From: an uncultured Collinsella sp.
GTDB lineage: Bacteria; Actinomycetota; Coriobacteriia; Coriobacteriales; Coriobacteriaceae
Direction of reading: 5' to 3'
DNA length: 64,000 nucleotides
Assembly: GCA_900767675.1 (NCBI GenBank)
Contig: CAAFZX010000038.1
Location: forward strand, 31,416-95,415
Shown here: positions 6,215-14,920 of the stretch, piece after piece
How the letters are laid out: the number at the start of each line of letters is the position of its first letter
Position numbering within the stretch: position 1 is the first letter of the stretch
Notes under the pieces: model-generated
The model's input: the letters and a program-made list of their open reading frames with translations, nothing else
Database searches by the model: none
What the model was told of the DNA's origin: nothing
Program-made: the position numbers and the translations under genes

Positions 6215-9200
6215 TTAAGCCAGCAGGTCGATGACGGTAAAGCCGGCATTGCTCTTGGCGATGACGTCGCGGCCGCCAAAGACGCAGGTGGGCGACTCGG
6301 CTGCGATGCGCGTCACGTCGGTGCCGAGCGAGCGCAGCTCACCGGGCGTGGTGGCGAGCATCTGGGCGCGACGCTCCTCGCGCGCATGCGGATCGAGCCC
6401 GGCCAGGTAGGTCGTGTTGCGGCGCTTGGTGAGCGCGTACGGCTTCACCGGCGCGTCCATGCCGCTCACGCAGCTCACGATAAAGCCCTCAAAGGCGGCC
6501 TCGTCGGGCTCAAAGCTGCCAAGCCATGCACCCGCGCGCTCCACGCGCTCAATCGAAGGATCGATCGCCGGGTCGCGGTAGGTGTAGAACGCCGTCTGGC
6601 GCTCACCGGCTGCGCGGAATCCGCAGCCGTACGCACCGCCCTTCACGCGGATCTCGTTCCACAGGTAGTCGTAGGAGAGCGCGTTGGCAGCCACGGCCCA
6701 AGCGCCTGTCACGTCGAGCCCCAAGCGACGCGGATCGCACGCACGCGCGGCAAAGCAGATGTCGCTGGGGATCACGAAAGCCTCGTGGCGGTCGCACGGC
6801 GCCGGCACCACGAGCGCGTCGCGGCCGGCGCCATCGCCCGCGCCAAGCCCCAGGTTGCCCGCGGCATCCCAGTACGCGTCAAAGTCCTCATCGCTGCCGG
6901 TAAAGCTCGCCATGCAGCCATCGGCCACAAAGATGCGCTCCGCCAGCTCGGCAAGCTTGGTACGCAGCCCGTCCACGCGCTCGTCAAAGTGGTCGAGCAG
7001 ATCGCGCAGGAACAGGTAGAAGTCTACGCCCGAAAGCTGCTCGCGCACCACGGCCGAAGGCGAGCTGTAGCTCATCGCGCGACCGAGCGCCGCCGAGTGA
7101 CCGTTGTTGATAAAGCCCTGCTCAAGCCCAATGCGAATCTGCGTGAGCACGTCGCGCACGCGGTCGGCGTCGGCATCTGCCAAAAGCGTGCTCGACCATA
7201 CCTCGCGCGGCAGACTCGCCAGTGCATCGATCTTCTCGGACAGGGCGCCGGCGCTCACCAGCAGGTAGGGGCGCACGCCGTCCACGTCGGGCTGCGTCAT
7301 GACTTCGGTCGTAAAGCTCAAAAAGCCTAGCTTGCCAGCGAGCAAGTTGTCGAGTTCCTCGGCCGAATGCTCGCGCGTGGGCAGCTGCTTAAGCAGGCGG
7401 CAGAGCAGCGTCACATAGGGCAGGTCCTCAAACGCGACGCAGCTCAGGTCGAAATACTGCATGGCGTAGGCCAGGCGGTTGGTAGGGATGTCGTGGCGCA
7501 GACAGACGATGGGCGCGGTCGTGTCCACGACCAGCGGCGGTTCGGGGCGCGCCTCGCCAATGTCGGACACGCGCAGGCGCGGCAGCGTGGCCTTGTCCTC
7601 GGGCGTGTCCTCGGCTTCCTGTGCGGCACGCAGCGCGGCCATGCGCTCGACCACGTCGGCCAGCTCGGCATCGGTCATGGCATCGCGCTTGGCTGCCAGC
7701 TCGGCGGCCTCGGCACCCTCTGCGCCCTCGGCGGCGTCCACCGGCACCAGCTCGACCAGTGCCATGTGGTCGTTTTCCAGTACCAACTCGCGCAGCAGGT
7801 CCTCAAAGTAGGTGCCGTCCAGCTCGCTACGCAGCTCCTTGTACACCGGGCCGTACTTGAGTGCCAGCGTCGCGGCGTCGTCATCGTAGAGCCAGGTGCT
7901 TAGCGCGTCGCACGCAATTGCCACGCCGTCGGCGATACCGTAGTCGCGCTGGCGCAGGTCGTATTCGTTGCTGCTGATGATGGCCTCCAGGCGCTCGCGC
8001 GGAACGCCGTGCTCGCACAGGTCGCGGCAGGCGTCCTGGAACACACGACGCAGCTCGCGCGCCACGCCGGGCTGCGCGTTTTGCAGCATGATGAGCTCGT
8101 AGGGCTGCAGGCTCTCGGCAGCGGTGTAGCTCACCACGTTGCCGCCCAAGCCAGCGGCCAGAATGGCCTTCTTAATTGGTGCTTCGTTGGAGCCCAGCAG
8201 CGCCTCGAACAGGATATCCGCCGCGATCGTGCGCTTGCGGTCGAGCGCGCTGCCCAGCACCAGGCCCAGGCCCACCAGGGCGTTCTCGGGTGTGGTGGCC
8301 ATCTCGACGCGCTTATACTCGCAGGTCACGGGCGCCTGCACGTCCAGCGGATTGGGTGCCAGCGTGGACGGGTCCTCGCCGGCGGCGACGGCGGCGTCCA
8401 TGCGGCGGCTCGCGGCACTCGGCTGCGACAGATAGCGCTCGTCCAAAAAAGTCAGCGCGCGGTCCACGTCTAGGTCACCGTAGAGCGTGATGTAGGAGTT
8501 GGAAGGATTGTAGTGACGCGCGTGCGTGTCCAGGAACTGCTCGTAGGTGAGCGCCGGAATCGCGCGCGGGTCGCCGCCGCTCTCGTGCGCATAGGCGGTG
8601 TCGGGATAGAGCGCGGCGTTGACGGCGTCGTCCAGCACACTCATGGGGTCGGACAACGCACCCTTCATCTCGTTGAACACCACGCCGTTGTAGCGCAGCG
8701 TGCCCTCGCGCAGGCTGGCGGGGTTGCCGTCGCCCTCGATCTCGACGCCCTCCGGCAGGTCCAGCTCGTAGTGCCAGCCCTCCTGCTCAAAAATGGTGGG
8801 CTTGGTGTAGATGGCCGGGTTGAACACCGCGTCCAGGTACACGTCCATCAGGTTATACAGATCCTGTTCGTTGGTGGTGGCGACGGGGTAGATGGTCTTG
8901 TCGGGGTAGGTCATGGCGTTGAGGAACGTCTGCATGGAGCTCTTGATCAGGTCGACAAACGGCTCCTTGACGGGGAACTTGGCCGACCCGCACAGCACCG
9001 AGTGCTCAAGAATATGGAACACGCCGGTAGAATTGGCCGGCGGCGTCTTAAAGCCAATGGCAAAGGCCTTGTTCTCGTCGTCGCACGCCAGGTACAGCAG
9101 GCGCGCGCCCGATGCGGCGTGGCGCAGCACGTAGGCGTCCGAGTCGAGCTCGGGCACGGTCTCGCAGCGCTCGACGGCAAAGCCGTGGCAGGTAGTGCCG

Positions 9201-9253
9201 GGCACCAGCAGTGCGGCGGCAGCGGCGCGCGGGTCGGTTGAGGTGGTGGGCAT
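6215..9253 (-). CDS. M16 family zinc metalloprotease (PreP/M16C type)
   Basis: A ~1012-residue peptidase, the single-chain length of the M16C presequence-protease group, with four repeated domains forming a closed chamber. The inverted zinc motif H-x-x-E-H is at residues 80-84 (H-I-L-E-H-S-V-L-C-G-S). The following region F-L-N-A-M-T-Y-P-D-K-T is characteristic of the subgroup. No signal peptide is seen, so it is probably cytoplasmic and degrades peptides. The start at 9253 (M-P-T-T-S) has an AAAGGAG site. A longer in-frame extension exists but is built from dispersed repeat DNA and is rejected. Confidence 0.9.
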   Translation of the reverse strand: MPTTSTDPRAAAAALLVPGTTCHGFAVERCETVPELDSDAYVLRHAASGARLLYLACDDENKAFAIGFKTPPANSTGVFHILEHSVLCGSAKFPVKEPFVDLIKSSMQTFLNAMTYPDKTIYPVATTNEQDLYNLMDVYLDAVFNPAIYTKPTIFEQEGWHYELDLPEGVEIEGDGNPASLREGTLRYNGVVFNEMKGALSDPMSVLDDAVNAALYPDTAYAHESGGDPRAIPALTYEQFLDTHARHYNPSNSYITLYGDLDVDRALTFLDERYLSQPSAASRRMDAAVAAGEDPSTLAPNPLDVQAPVTCEYKRVEMATTPENALVGLGLVLGSALDRKRTIAADILFEALLGSNEAPIKKAILAAGLGGNVVSYTAAESLQPYELIMLQNAQPGVARELRRVFQDACRDLCEHGVPRERLEAIISSNEYDLRQRDYGIADGVAIACDALSTWLYDDDAATLALKYGPVYKELRSELDGTYFEDLLRELVLENDHMALVELVPVDAAEGAEGAEAAELAAKRDAMTDAELADVVERMAALRAAQEAEDTPEDKATLPRLRVSDIGEARPEPPLVVDTTAPIVCLRHDIPTNRLAYAMQYFDLSCVAFEDLPYVTLLCRLLKQLPTREHSAEELDNLLAGKLGFLSFTTEVMTQPDVDGVRPYLLVSAGALSEKIDALASLPREVWSSTLLADADADRVRDVLTQIRIGLEQGFINNGHSAALGRAMSYSSPSAVVREQLSGVDFYLFLRDLLDHFDERVDGLRTKLAELAERIFVADGCMASFTGSDEDFDAYWDAAGNLGLGAGDGAGRDALVVPAPCDRHEAFVIPSDICFAARACDPRRLGLDVTGAWAVAANALSYDYLWNEIRVKGGAYGCGFRAAGERQTAFYTYRDPAIDPSIERVERAGAWLGSFEPDEAAFEGFIVSCVSGMDAPVKPYALTKRRNTTYLAGLDPHAREERRAQMLATTPGELRSLGTDVTRIAAESPTCVFGGRDVIAKSNAGFTVIDLLA

Positions 9254-9343
9254 ATGCAGTCTCCTTTGACGCCCCAGCGGGGGCGAATCGAGTCGAATCC
9301 CCGAGAGTATACCCATATGGGGCCCTCGACCAATCTGCCGGAT

Positions 9344-9487
9344 GAGCGTGGATTTTCGGACACACGAGCGTGGATTTCCGGACGCATGCCGAATGAGCGT
9401 GGATTTTCGGACGAAATCGGCCGCCAAAAGCCCAAAAACCGTCCAAATATCCACGCTCATTTTCCAACCGTCCAATGATCCACGCTC
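9344..9487. repeat. Cluster of direct and inverted GAGCGTGGA repeats
   Basis: gagcgtgga occurs at 9344-9352, 9366-9374 and 9395-9403, mostly followed by ttttcggac. The reverse complement tccacgctc occurs at 9450-9458 and 9479-9487. A further inverted copy lies 5 kb away at 14602-14610. The 500 bp between the protease and GntR genes holds only these repeats and AT-rich promoter-like DNA. Confidence 0.7.
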
Positions 9488-9754
9488 GTGCGTCAACTAC
9501 GTGTCTCTCACCTCACATTCATTTCTACGACGAGGGATGACTGAGAGACAGACAGAAGATAAAAATCAATCGGCTTATCGGATGCATATACCGCCATCAG
9601 ATTGAAGCTGTATGCGGAAATGGATGGACTCTACACCGCTTACGCAAAATAACCCCTCGTTTGCTGAAACATTATAGGAAATGGCGTGGAGTGCTAAAAA
9701 GTTCTAATACAATATAAGTTATTTATCTATAAGCTGCTGATTCCTTGTAAAGGT

Positions 9755-10468
9755 ATGGTTGATATGGTTGAGGCAAATAGCGTTATCCCCCTGTACAAAC
9801 AGATTGTTCGTGCGCTTTCTGATTCAATCGCCAACGGCACGTACCGCCCGGGAGACAAGCTTCCGACCGAGGCGGAGCTTATCGAGCAATTTGGCGTGAG
9901 CCGAATAACGGTTCGCTCCGCAATTAAAGAAATGGAAGATGCTGGGCTTGTTGAGAGGGCCCGCGGCAAGGGCACGTTCGTTTCGTCGGACACGCAGATG
10001 TATGCCGCGGACGACCGTGAGAGCTTTACCCATTCGTGCCAGCTTGCGGGCAAACAGGCGTCTACCAGGGTTCTCGAAATGGGCTGGGACTTCCCAAGTC
10101 TGCGAGACGCGAAGTTCCTGGGCGTAGACGATACCCAAAAGGTATTGCGTAGCCGTCGTCTGCGCCTTGTGGATGGCAAGCCCACGATGCTGGAAACCAA
10201 TAGCTATTCCGCTGCGCTTTCTTTTTTGGAGCATGAGTCCCTCGATGATTCGCTGATGGCGGTACTCGATCGCCAGGGGATCAAGATGGGTCCCAACACG
10301 CGTACGCTCGAGGTCTGCTATGCGAGCGAGCTCGAGGCGGCATACCTTAACGTGGAGCTGGACTCTTCGCTGCTTCTGTTTGTCGATAGACGTTATGCTC
10401 CAAGCGGCGAGCCGCTTTTCATCTCCCGTCAGGTGTACTGCACCGAGCGACTGAAGTTCTATTTGTAA
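9755..10468 (+). CDS. GntR family transcriptional regulator, UTRA type, of the PTS cassette
   Basis: A 237-residue regulator with a GntR winged helix (residues ~12-75, recognition segment F-G-V-S-R-I-T-V-R-S-A-I-K-E) and a UTRA effector domain. It is first in the cassette and precedes the PTS IIA gene by 135 bp, so it most likely senses the phosphorylated sugar imported by this PTS. Two starts are possible, 9755 and 9764. The AAAGG at 9749-9753 is better spaced for 9764. An inverted repeat ATTGGTC/GACCAAT (10480-10501) follows the gene and may be its operator. Confidence 0.9.
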   Translation: MVDMVEANSVIPLYKQIVRALSDSIANGTYRPGDKLPTEAELIEQFGVSRITVRSAIKEMEDAGLVERARGKGTFVSSDTQMYAADDRESFTHSCQLAGKQASTRVLEMGWDFPSLRDAKFLGVDDTQKVLRSRRLRLVDGKPTMLETNSYSAALSFLEHESLDDSLMAVLDRQGIKMGPNTRTLEVCYASELEAAYLNVELDSSLLLFVDRRYAPSGEPLFISRQVYCTERLKFYL

Positions 10469-10479
10469 ATTAGAGATAG

Positions 10480-10501
10480 ATTGGTCAATTTACCGACCAA
10501 T
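10480..10501. promoter_or_regulatory. Inverted repeat upstream of the PTS IIA gene, candidate operator
   Basis: ATTGGTC (10480-10486) and GACCAAT (10495-10501) are separated by 8 bp. The element lies between the GntR gene and the PTS IIA gene. About 50 bp downstream are AT-rich -35/-10-like sequences (TTGCTA, then aatata after 17 bp). A regulator site is more likely than a terminator because no T run follows. Confidence 0.45.
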
Positions 10502-10603
10502 TGCTACCGTTCGCGGATTTGGAAAATAGACACACCGCGTAGGGTAGATTGCTAATATACTTTGTTATGACAATATAGTACGTCTTATTGATATTGGAGA
10601 ACT

Positions 10604-11023
10604 ATGAATAAGATATTGCTAGCGAGTCATGGTTATCTCGCCCAAGGTATGAAGAGCTCTCTCGAGATCCTGATGGGCGCCAACGACCGAATCGAGTGTC
10701 TGTGCGCCTATGTCGATGACGACACGAGGGATGTCGCAGCGCTTATCGATGCTTGGATGGAGTCGAAGGACCCTGCCGACTCTTGGTTTGTCGTGACTGA
10801 CATCTTTGGCGGCTCTGTAAACAACGAATTCATTCAGAGGCAGACCGCCGGATCGTTTACGTTGATCACCGGAATGAACTTGCCGCTGCTGGTGGAAATG
10901 GCTACACAGCTGGACTCCCTGGATGCGGACAAGGCCAAAGCTGCGGTCGAGGGATCACGTTCGTTTATCATGCTTTGTGAGGCGGCGGACATGCTTGCCG
11001 ATGTCGAAGAAGAAGAGTTCTAG
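10604..11023 (+). CDS. PTS mannose/fructose-family IIA component
   Basis: A 139-residue soluble EIIA of the mannose/fructose/sorbose class. The phosphorylated His lies in the N-terminal A-S-H-G (His9). The later V-T-D-I-F-G-G-S and T-G-M-N-L-P-L-L motifs are typical. It accepts phosphate from HPr and passes it to IIB. A GGAG site precedes the ATG. It is the first PTS gene, followed 60 bp later by IIB. Confidence 0.93.
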   Translation: MNKILLASHGYLAQGMKSSLEILMGANDRIECLCAYVDDDTRDVAALIDAWMESKDPADSWFVVTDIFGGSVNNEFIQRQTAGSFTLITGMNLPLLVEMATQLDSLDADKAKAAVEGSRSFIMLCEAADMLADVEEEEF

Positions 11024-11085
11024 CTCAAGCTTCAACGAATAATTCAACCCTGTCATTACCTTTATTACGTGTGGAGATGATTTTG

Positions 11086-11559
11086 ATGATTAAGCTTACG
11101 AGGGTCGATTACCGATTGATTCACGGCCAGGTCGCCATGTCTTGGACGCATGCGCTGGATGTCGATTGCATCCTGTGTGCCAGCGATGCCGTGGCAAAAG
11201 ACGACATGAGAAAAGCCGCATTGAGGCTAGCTCGTCCCAACGGCGTGAAGCTCGTCATAAAAGACGTAAACGCTGCTATCGAGGCGCTCAACAGCGGCGT
11301 CACCGACAAGTATTCGCTGTTTATCATTGTCGAGACGATCGAGGATGCCTATCGCCTTGCTAAGGGTTGCAAAGACATCAAGGAGATCAATCTGGGCGGA
11401 ACTCGAAAGTCTCCCGAGACCACGCTTCATCCGACCCCCGCGATCTTTGCGACCGAAACCGATGCCGAGCATATCCAAGAGCTTGTGAACGATGGCGTGG
11501 TTATCGAAATCCGTCAGGTTCCCAATGACTCAAAGGTACTTGCCAAGGACGTTTTCTAG
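11086..11559 (+). CDS. PTS mannose/fructose/sorbose-family IIB component
   Basis: A ~157-residue cytoplasmic EIIB that carries phosphate on His13 in the signature R-L-I-H-G-Q-V and transfers it to the sugar during uptake. The start at 11086 (M-I-K-L-T-R-V-D) is chosen because family members begin there and GGAG lies 9 nt upstream. In-frame GTG and ATG codons at 11071 and 11077 overlap this site. A terminator follows directly, separating IIA-IIB from the SIS-IIC-IID genes. Confidence 0.93.
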   Translation: MIKLTRVDYRLIHGQVAMSWTHALDVDCILCASDAVAKDDMRKAALRLARPNGVKLVIKDVNAAIEALNSGVTDKYSLFIIVETIEDAYRLAKGCKDIKEINLGGTRKSPETTLHPTPAIFATETDAEHIQELVNDGVVIEIRQVPNDSKVLAKDVF

Positions 11560-11609
11560 CTGGAAACATGCCATTGTCTAGCATTTATTAACTAGGTCCT
11601 CCTTTCTTT

Positions 11610-11642
11610 AGCCCGCCGATCATTTGACCGGCGGGCTTTTTA
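11610..11642 (+). terminator. Rho-independent terminator inside the PTS cassette
   Basis: agcccgccg (11610-11618) pairs with cggcgggct (11629-11637), followed by TTTTTATT. It lies after IIB and before a new promoter for the deglycase gene, so the cassette is expressed as at least two transcripts or with partial read-through. Confidence 0.85.
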
Positions 11643-11675
11643 TTAAAGAAAAATCAAAAAAATCTGAAATAGTTC

Positions 11676-11703
11676 TTGCATAGTTAGTTATATAAAGTAT
11701 TAT
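11676..11703 (+). promoter_or_regulatory. Promoter of the SIS-IIC-IID operon
   Basis: -35 TTGCAT (11676-11681), 16-bp spacer, -10 TATTAT (11698-11703), about 50 bp before the deglycase start. The AT-rich context contrasts with the GC-rich genes. Confidence 0.55.
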
Positions 11704-11753
11704 AACGTCATGGGATGAATGAAGGGTTCATCCAAGTGAGTTAGGAGTAAGGG

Positions 11754-12788
11754 ATGTTCAATTTCGATGAGCCTCGTTACGAGAAGGTTGTGAGCGATGC
11801 CCTCGCTCTCCGTCCTCAGATTGAGGCTGCCGTGGACAAGGTCTGCGAGCAGGGTTATTCCAACATCTTCTTCATCGGCTGCGGCGGCACCTGGGCCCAC
11901 ACGCTCCCGATGAAGTATTGGGTCGAGACCACCACGGCCGACGTCGACGTCCACTGCGAGATTGCCGCTGAGTTCCTCGCATGCCCGCCCAAGACCTTCA
12001 ACAAGGACTCGGTCTGCGTCTTCTCCACCCGTACCGGCACCACCCCCGAGATCATCGAGGCCGCCAAGTTCTGCCAGGAGCAGGGTGCCCGCACGCTGAT
12101 GTATGTCTCCAACGACAACACCCCGGCCACTGAGTACGCCGATTACAAGTTCTTCAGCTTCGCCGAGGACGACGTTCTGTGCGAGGCCATCTACACCTAC
12201 CAGATCACGCTGGTCGCCCGCTTCCTCAAGAACGCCGGCGCCTTCCCCAAGTACGACACCTTCATGGAGGAGTTCGGCAACATCGCTCCGTACCTCATCA
12301 AGGCCAAGGACGCTCAGGACGAGCGCTGCGCCGCCATGGCCGAGGACTTCAAGGACACCGATTACCACATGGTGATTGGCTCCGGCATGCTCTGGGGTGA
12401 GGCCTACGACTACGCTATGTGCATTCTCGAGGAGATGCAGTGGATCAAGACCAAGTCTATCCACGCCGCCGAGTTCTTCCACGGCACCATCGAACTGTGC
12501 GAGGAGGGCACGAGCCTCATCATGCTCTACGGCGAGGACGACACCCGTAAGCTCATGGACCGCGTGGACAACTTCACTCACATGCTCGCCGACGAGAAGG
12601 GCGTCAACGTCCGCGTGAACAAGTTTGACACCGCCGAGGTCGAGCTGCCGTTCAGCGACCCCGAGTTCCGCAAGATCGTCTCCCCGATGGTCACCTACAC
12701 CATCACCGAGCGTCTGAGCTGCCATCTCGAGCACGTCCGTAACCACCCGCTCACCACGCGTCGTTACTATCACCAGATGAACTACTAA
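11754..12788 (+). CDS. SIS-domain phosphosugar deglycase (FrlB/GfrE-like)
   Basis: A 344-residue enzyme with paired SIS domains. The first has G-C-G-G-T near residue 41 and S-T-R-T-G-T-T-P-E at ~85. The second carries M-Q-W-I-K-T-K-S-I-H-A-A-E-F-F-H-G, the signature seen in fructoselysine- and glucoselysine-6-phosphate deglycases. Its position between PTS components indicates that it acts on the phosphorylated product of this transporter, probably releasing glucose-6-phosphate from an Amadori compound. It has a GGAG-like site and its own promoter. It differs enough from the 1340 SIS protein that the two may prefer different amines. Confidence 0.85.
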   Translation: MFNFDEPRYEKVVSDALALRPQIEAAVDKVCEQGYSNIFFIGCGGTWAHTLPMKYWVETTTADVDVHCEIAAEFLACPPKTFNKDSVCVFSTRTGTTPEIIEAAKFCQEQGARTLMYVSNDNTPATEYADYKFFSFAEDDVLCEAIYTYQITLVARFLKNAGAFPKYDTFMEEFGNIAPYLIKAKDAQDERCAAMAEDFKDTDYHMVIGSGMLWGEAYDYAMCILEEMQWIKTKSIHAAEFFHGTIELCEEGTSLIMLYGEDDTRKLMDRVDNFTHMLADEKGVNVRVNKFDTAEVELPFSDPEFRKIVSPMVTYTITERLSCHLEHVRNHPLTTRRYYHQMNY

Positions 12789-12869
12789 TCCTCTCAAATT
12801 GCTGCGGTTGTCTGCAGGCGAGCTGCGCAGAATGCCTCGCCTGCAGACCTATTTCTGGGGTTGATCGAA

Positions 12870-13643
12870 ATGGTTGTCCAGTATCTTCTAGTTGCACTGG
12901 TCGCATTTATTGCGTCCATGGACGAGCAATTATTTGGCATTACGATGCTTGGTCGTCCGCTGTTTACGAGCCTGTTTGTCGGCTTGATCCTTGGCGATGT
13001 CCAGCAGGGCGTTATCGTCGGTGCTGCTTTGGAGTCCATGTTCATGGGCGCCATCATGGTCGGCGCGGCGGTTCCTCCCGAGGTCTATGCCTCCGGCGTG
13101 CTTGGCTGCGCGTTTGCCGTCATTACGGGTACGGGCACGGCAACTGCCGTCGCGCTCGCCCTTCCCGTCTCCGTCTTCCTTCAGGTGTGGCGCAACTTCT
13201 GCTACGCCGTTCCGGGTGCCTTTGCCTGCAAGAAGATTGAGACCGCTCTGGCAAATCGCGATCTTGCCAAGGCGAATCTGTACCATCTGACTATCGTGCC
13301 GCTGTCGATTGGCATTCCGTCTGCACTGCTGGTGTTTGGCTCGCTGTTCTTTGGTGCCGACCTCATCAACAATGCGCTCAACGCGATTCCGCAGTTTGTG
13401 ATGGACGGCCTCAACGTTGCATCCGGCGTCATGGTCTGCATCGGCTTCGCACTCCTTATCAGGACCATGGGCGACAACAAGCTTCTTCCTTGGCTGTTCA
13501 TCGGCTTCATTATGGTCATCTACCTCAAGATGGACGTGGTCGGCGTCGCCGCAGCTGCCATTTGCGTCGCGCTGCTCCTGGCCTTCCGCGAGGGCTCGTC
13601 CGGTCCGCAGACGGTTGCTGCAGATGAAGAGGAGGACTTCTAA
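12870..13643 (+). CDS. PTS mannose/fructose/sorbose-family IIC membrane component
   Basis: A ~257-residue multi-span membrane protein, one half of the sugar channel. Seven or more hydrophobic segments are visible, with the family motif G-D-V-Q-Q-G-V-I-V-G-A-A-L-E near residue 45. The charged C-terminal tail ends in D-E-E-E-D-F. The start at 12870 (M-V-V-Q-Y) follows GGGG at 9 nt; a TTG three codons earlier is less likely. The IID start overlaps its stop by one base, indicating translational coupling. Confidence 0.92.
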   Translation: MVVQYLLVALVAFIASMDEQLFGITMLGRPLFTSLFVGLILGDVQQGVIVGAALESMFMGAIMVGAAVPPEVYASGVLGCAFAVITGTGTATAVALALPVSVFLQVWRNFCYAVPGAFACKKIETALANRDLAKANLYHLTIVPLSIGIPSALLVFGSLFFGADLINNALNAIPQFVMDGLNVASGVMVCIGFALLIRTMGDNKLLPWLFIGFIMVIYLKMDVVGVAAAAICVALLLAFREGSSGPQTVAADEEEDF

Positions 13644-14491
13644 TGGCTATCCAGAACACCGACCTCAAAGAGGCCAAGAAGGACGCGATTATGACTCCCG
13701 ATATGTATCGGAGCATGTTCCTTCGCCAGTTTACGAGCCAGTGCTCGCAGTCGTACGACAAGATGATGGCAATGGGCTTCATGTACACCATTCAGAAGCC
13801 CCTGCGAAAGATCTATCCCAACGACGACGATTACTATGCGGCGCTCGATCGCCATACCGAGTTCTTTAACATCACGCCTCATGTGCTTCCGTTTGTAGCC
13901 GGCCTAACGGTTTCGATGGAAGAGCAGGCGGCTGCCGATAAGAACTTCGACACGTCCTCGATTAACGCCATGAAGGTCGGCCTCATGGGACCGCTTTCCG
14001 GCATCGGCGATTCGTTCTACTGGGGTACGTTCCGCGTGGTTGCCGCCGGCATTGGTATTGGTATCGCTTCGACGGGCAACCCGCTCGGCCCCATCGTGTA
14101 CGCGCTCATCTACTCCGTGATTAACTTTGCAACGCGTATCGTCGCCGCCCATCTGGGTTACGACTTGGGAACCAAGTTTTTGCAGCAGTCCGAAGAGAAC
14201 AACCTTATGTCTCGCATGACGCATGCTGCCGGTGTCCTCGGAATGACCGTTATCGGCGCCATGATTGCGGCGCAGGTCTCGCTGTCCACGGCTTTGACCT
14301 TTGACGTGGGTGGTTCGGAGATTGTCCTGCAGGATCTGTTCGATTCGATCTTCCCCGGTCTGCTGCCTTTGCTGGCAACGTTCGCTTGCGTTGCCCTGTA
14401 CAAAAAGGGTGTCAAGACCATTTGGATTATTATTGGCATCTTCGCGATCTGCATTATCGGAACGGGCTTGGGAGTGTTCGCAGCGGCGTAA
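13643..14491 (+). CDS. PTS mannose/fructose/sorbose-family IID membrane component
   Basis: A 282-residue partner of IIC. The long soluble N-terminal part has M-F-L-R-Q-F-T-S-Q-C-S-Q-S-Y-D-K-M, then M-G-P-L-S-G-I-G-D-S-F-Y-W-G-T, which is diagnostic of IID. Hydrophobic segments close the protein. It overlaps IIC by one base and is followed by a strong terminator, ending the cassette. Confidence 0.93.
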   Translation: MAIQNTDLKEAKKDAIMTPDMYRSMFLRQFTSQCSQSYDKMMAMGFMYTIQKPLRKIYPNDDDYYAALDRHTEFFNITPHVLPFVAGLTVSMEEQAAADKNFDTSSINAMKVGLMGPLSGIGDSFYWGTFRVVAAGIGIGIASTGNPLGPIVYALIYSVINFATRIVAAHLGYDLGTKFLQQSEENNLMSRMTHAAGVLGMTVIGAMIAAQVSLSTALTFDVGGSEIVLQDLFDSIFPGLLPLLATFACVALYKKGVKTIWIIIGIFAICIIGTGLGVFAAA

Positions 14492-14536
14492 TGTTGACTG
14501 CTATGCACGCGCGTTGGATAACTAACTGACCGTTTG

Positions 14537-14572
14537 AAAACGGGGTTCGGCGTAAGGCCGGCCCCGTTTTTT
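14537..14572 (+). terminator. Terminator of the PTS cassette
   Basis: aaaacgggg (14537-14545) pairs with ccccgtttt (14562-14570), with an inner GC-rich pairing, ending in TTTTTT. It closes the SIS-IIC-IID transcript. Confidence 0.88.
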
Positions 14573-14601
14573 GTTTGAGGGATTTTCCGACCGTCCAAAA
14601 A

Positions 14602-14857
14602 TCCACGCTCATGCATCACTCACGCATCTCTCGTCTCTCATTCGTCACTAACACGAGAGATAGATTAAAGACGAGAGATAATTACGAGAGATAGCTCAAC
14701 AGCAAAGAGACAAGCAACCATGGTATTGTCTCAATATCGATTGTTCCACCAGCAAAAACATGATTTAATGAAGCAGGTAGAGATATCTTATCTCTCATCT
14801 TTCACTCATATCTAATACGAGAGATAACAGAAAGACGAGAGATAATTACGAGAGATA
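14602..14857. repeat. Six-copy ACGAGAGATA array in two identical three-site modules
   Basis: ACGAGAGATA occurs at 14653, 14671 and 14684, and again at 14817, 14835 and 14848. Both trios have the same spacing, 18 then 13 bp, and the two 41-bp modules differ at only a few bases. Related tctctcgtctctc-like sequence lies at 14626-14640, and an inverted tccacgctc copy at 14602-14610 links this region to the repeats at 9.34-9.49 kb. The ~430-bp gap contains no gene. Direct sites with fixed spacing before a regulator gene look like an operator array. Confidence 0.65.
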
Positions 14858-14920
14858 ACTGAGAGACGAGGGAAATCCGTCTGCAGCATTCTCCGCCGGA
14901 CCGAGCGAAAGGACGTGCAG

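Noticed and set aside
9254..9496. In-frame 81-codon upstream extension of the M16 protease
   Set aside because: It is built from the gagcgtgga repeats (giving repeated K-S-T-L-I-R), lacks a ribosome site and has no family support; the M-P-T-T-S start has AAAGGAG.
14653..14857. CRISPR-like interpretation of the ACGAGAGATA array
   Set aside because: The repeat units are only 10 bp, spacers are 3-8 bp and not unique, and no cas gene is present.
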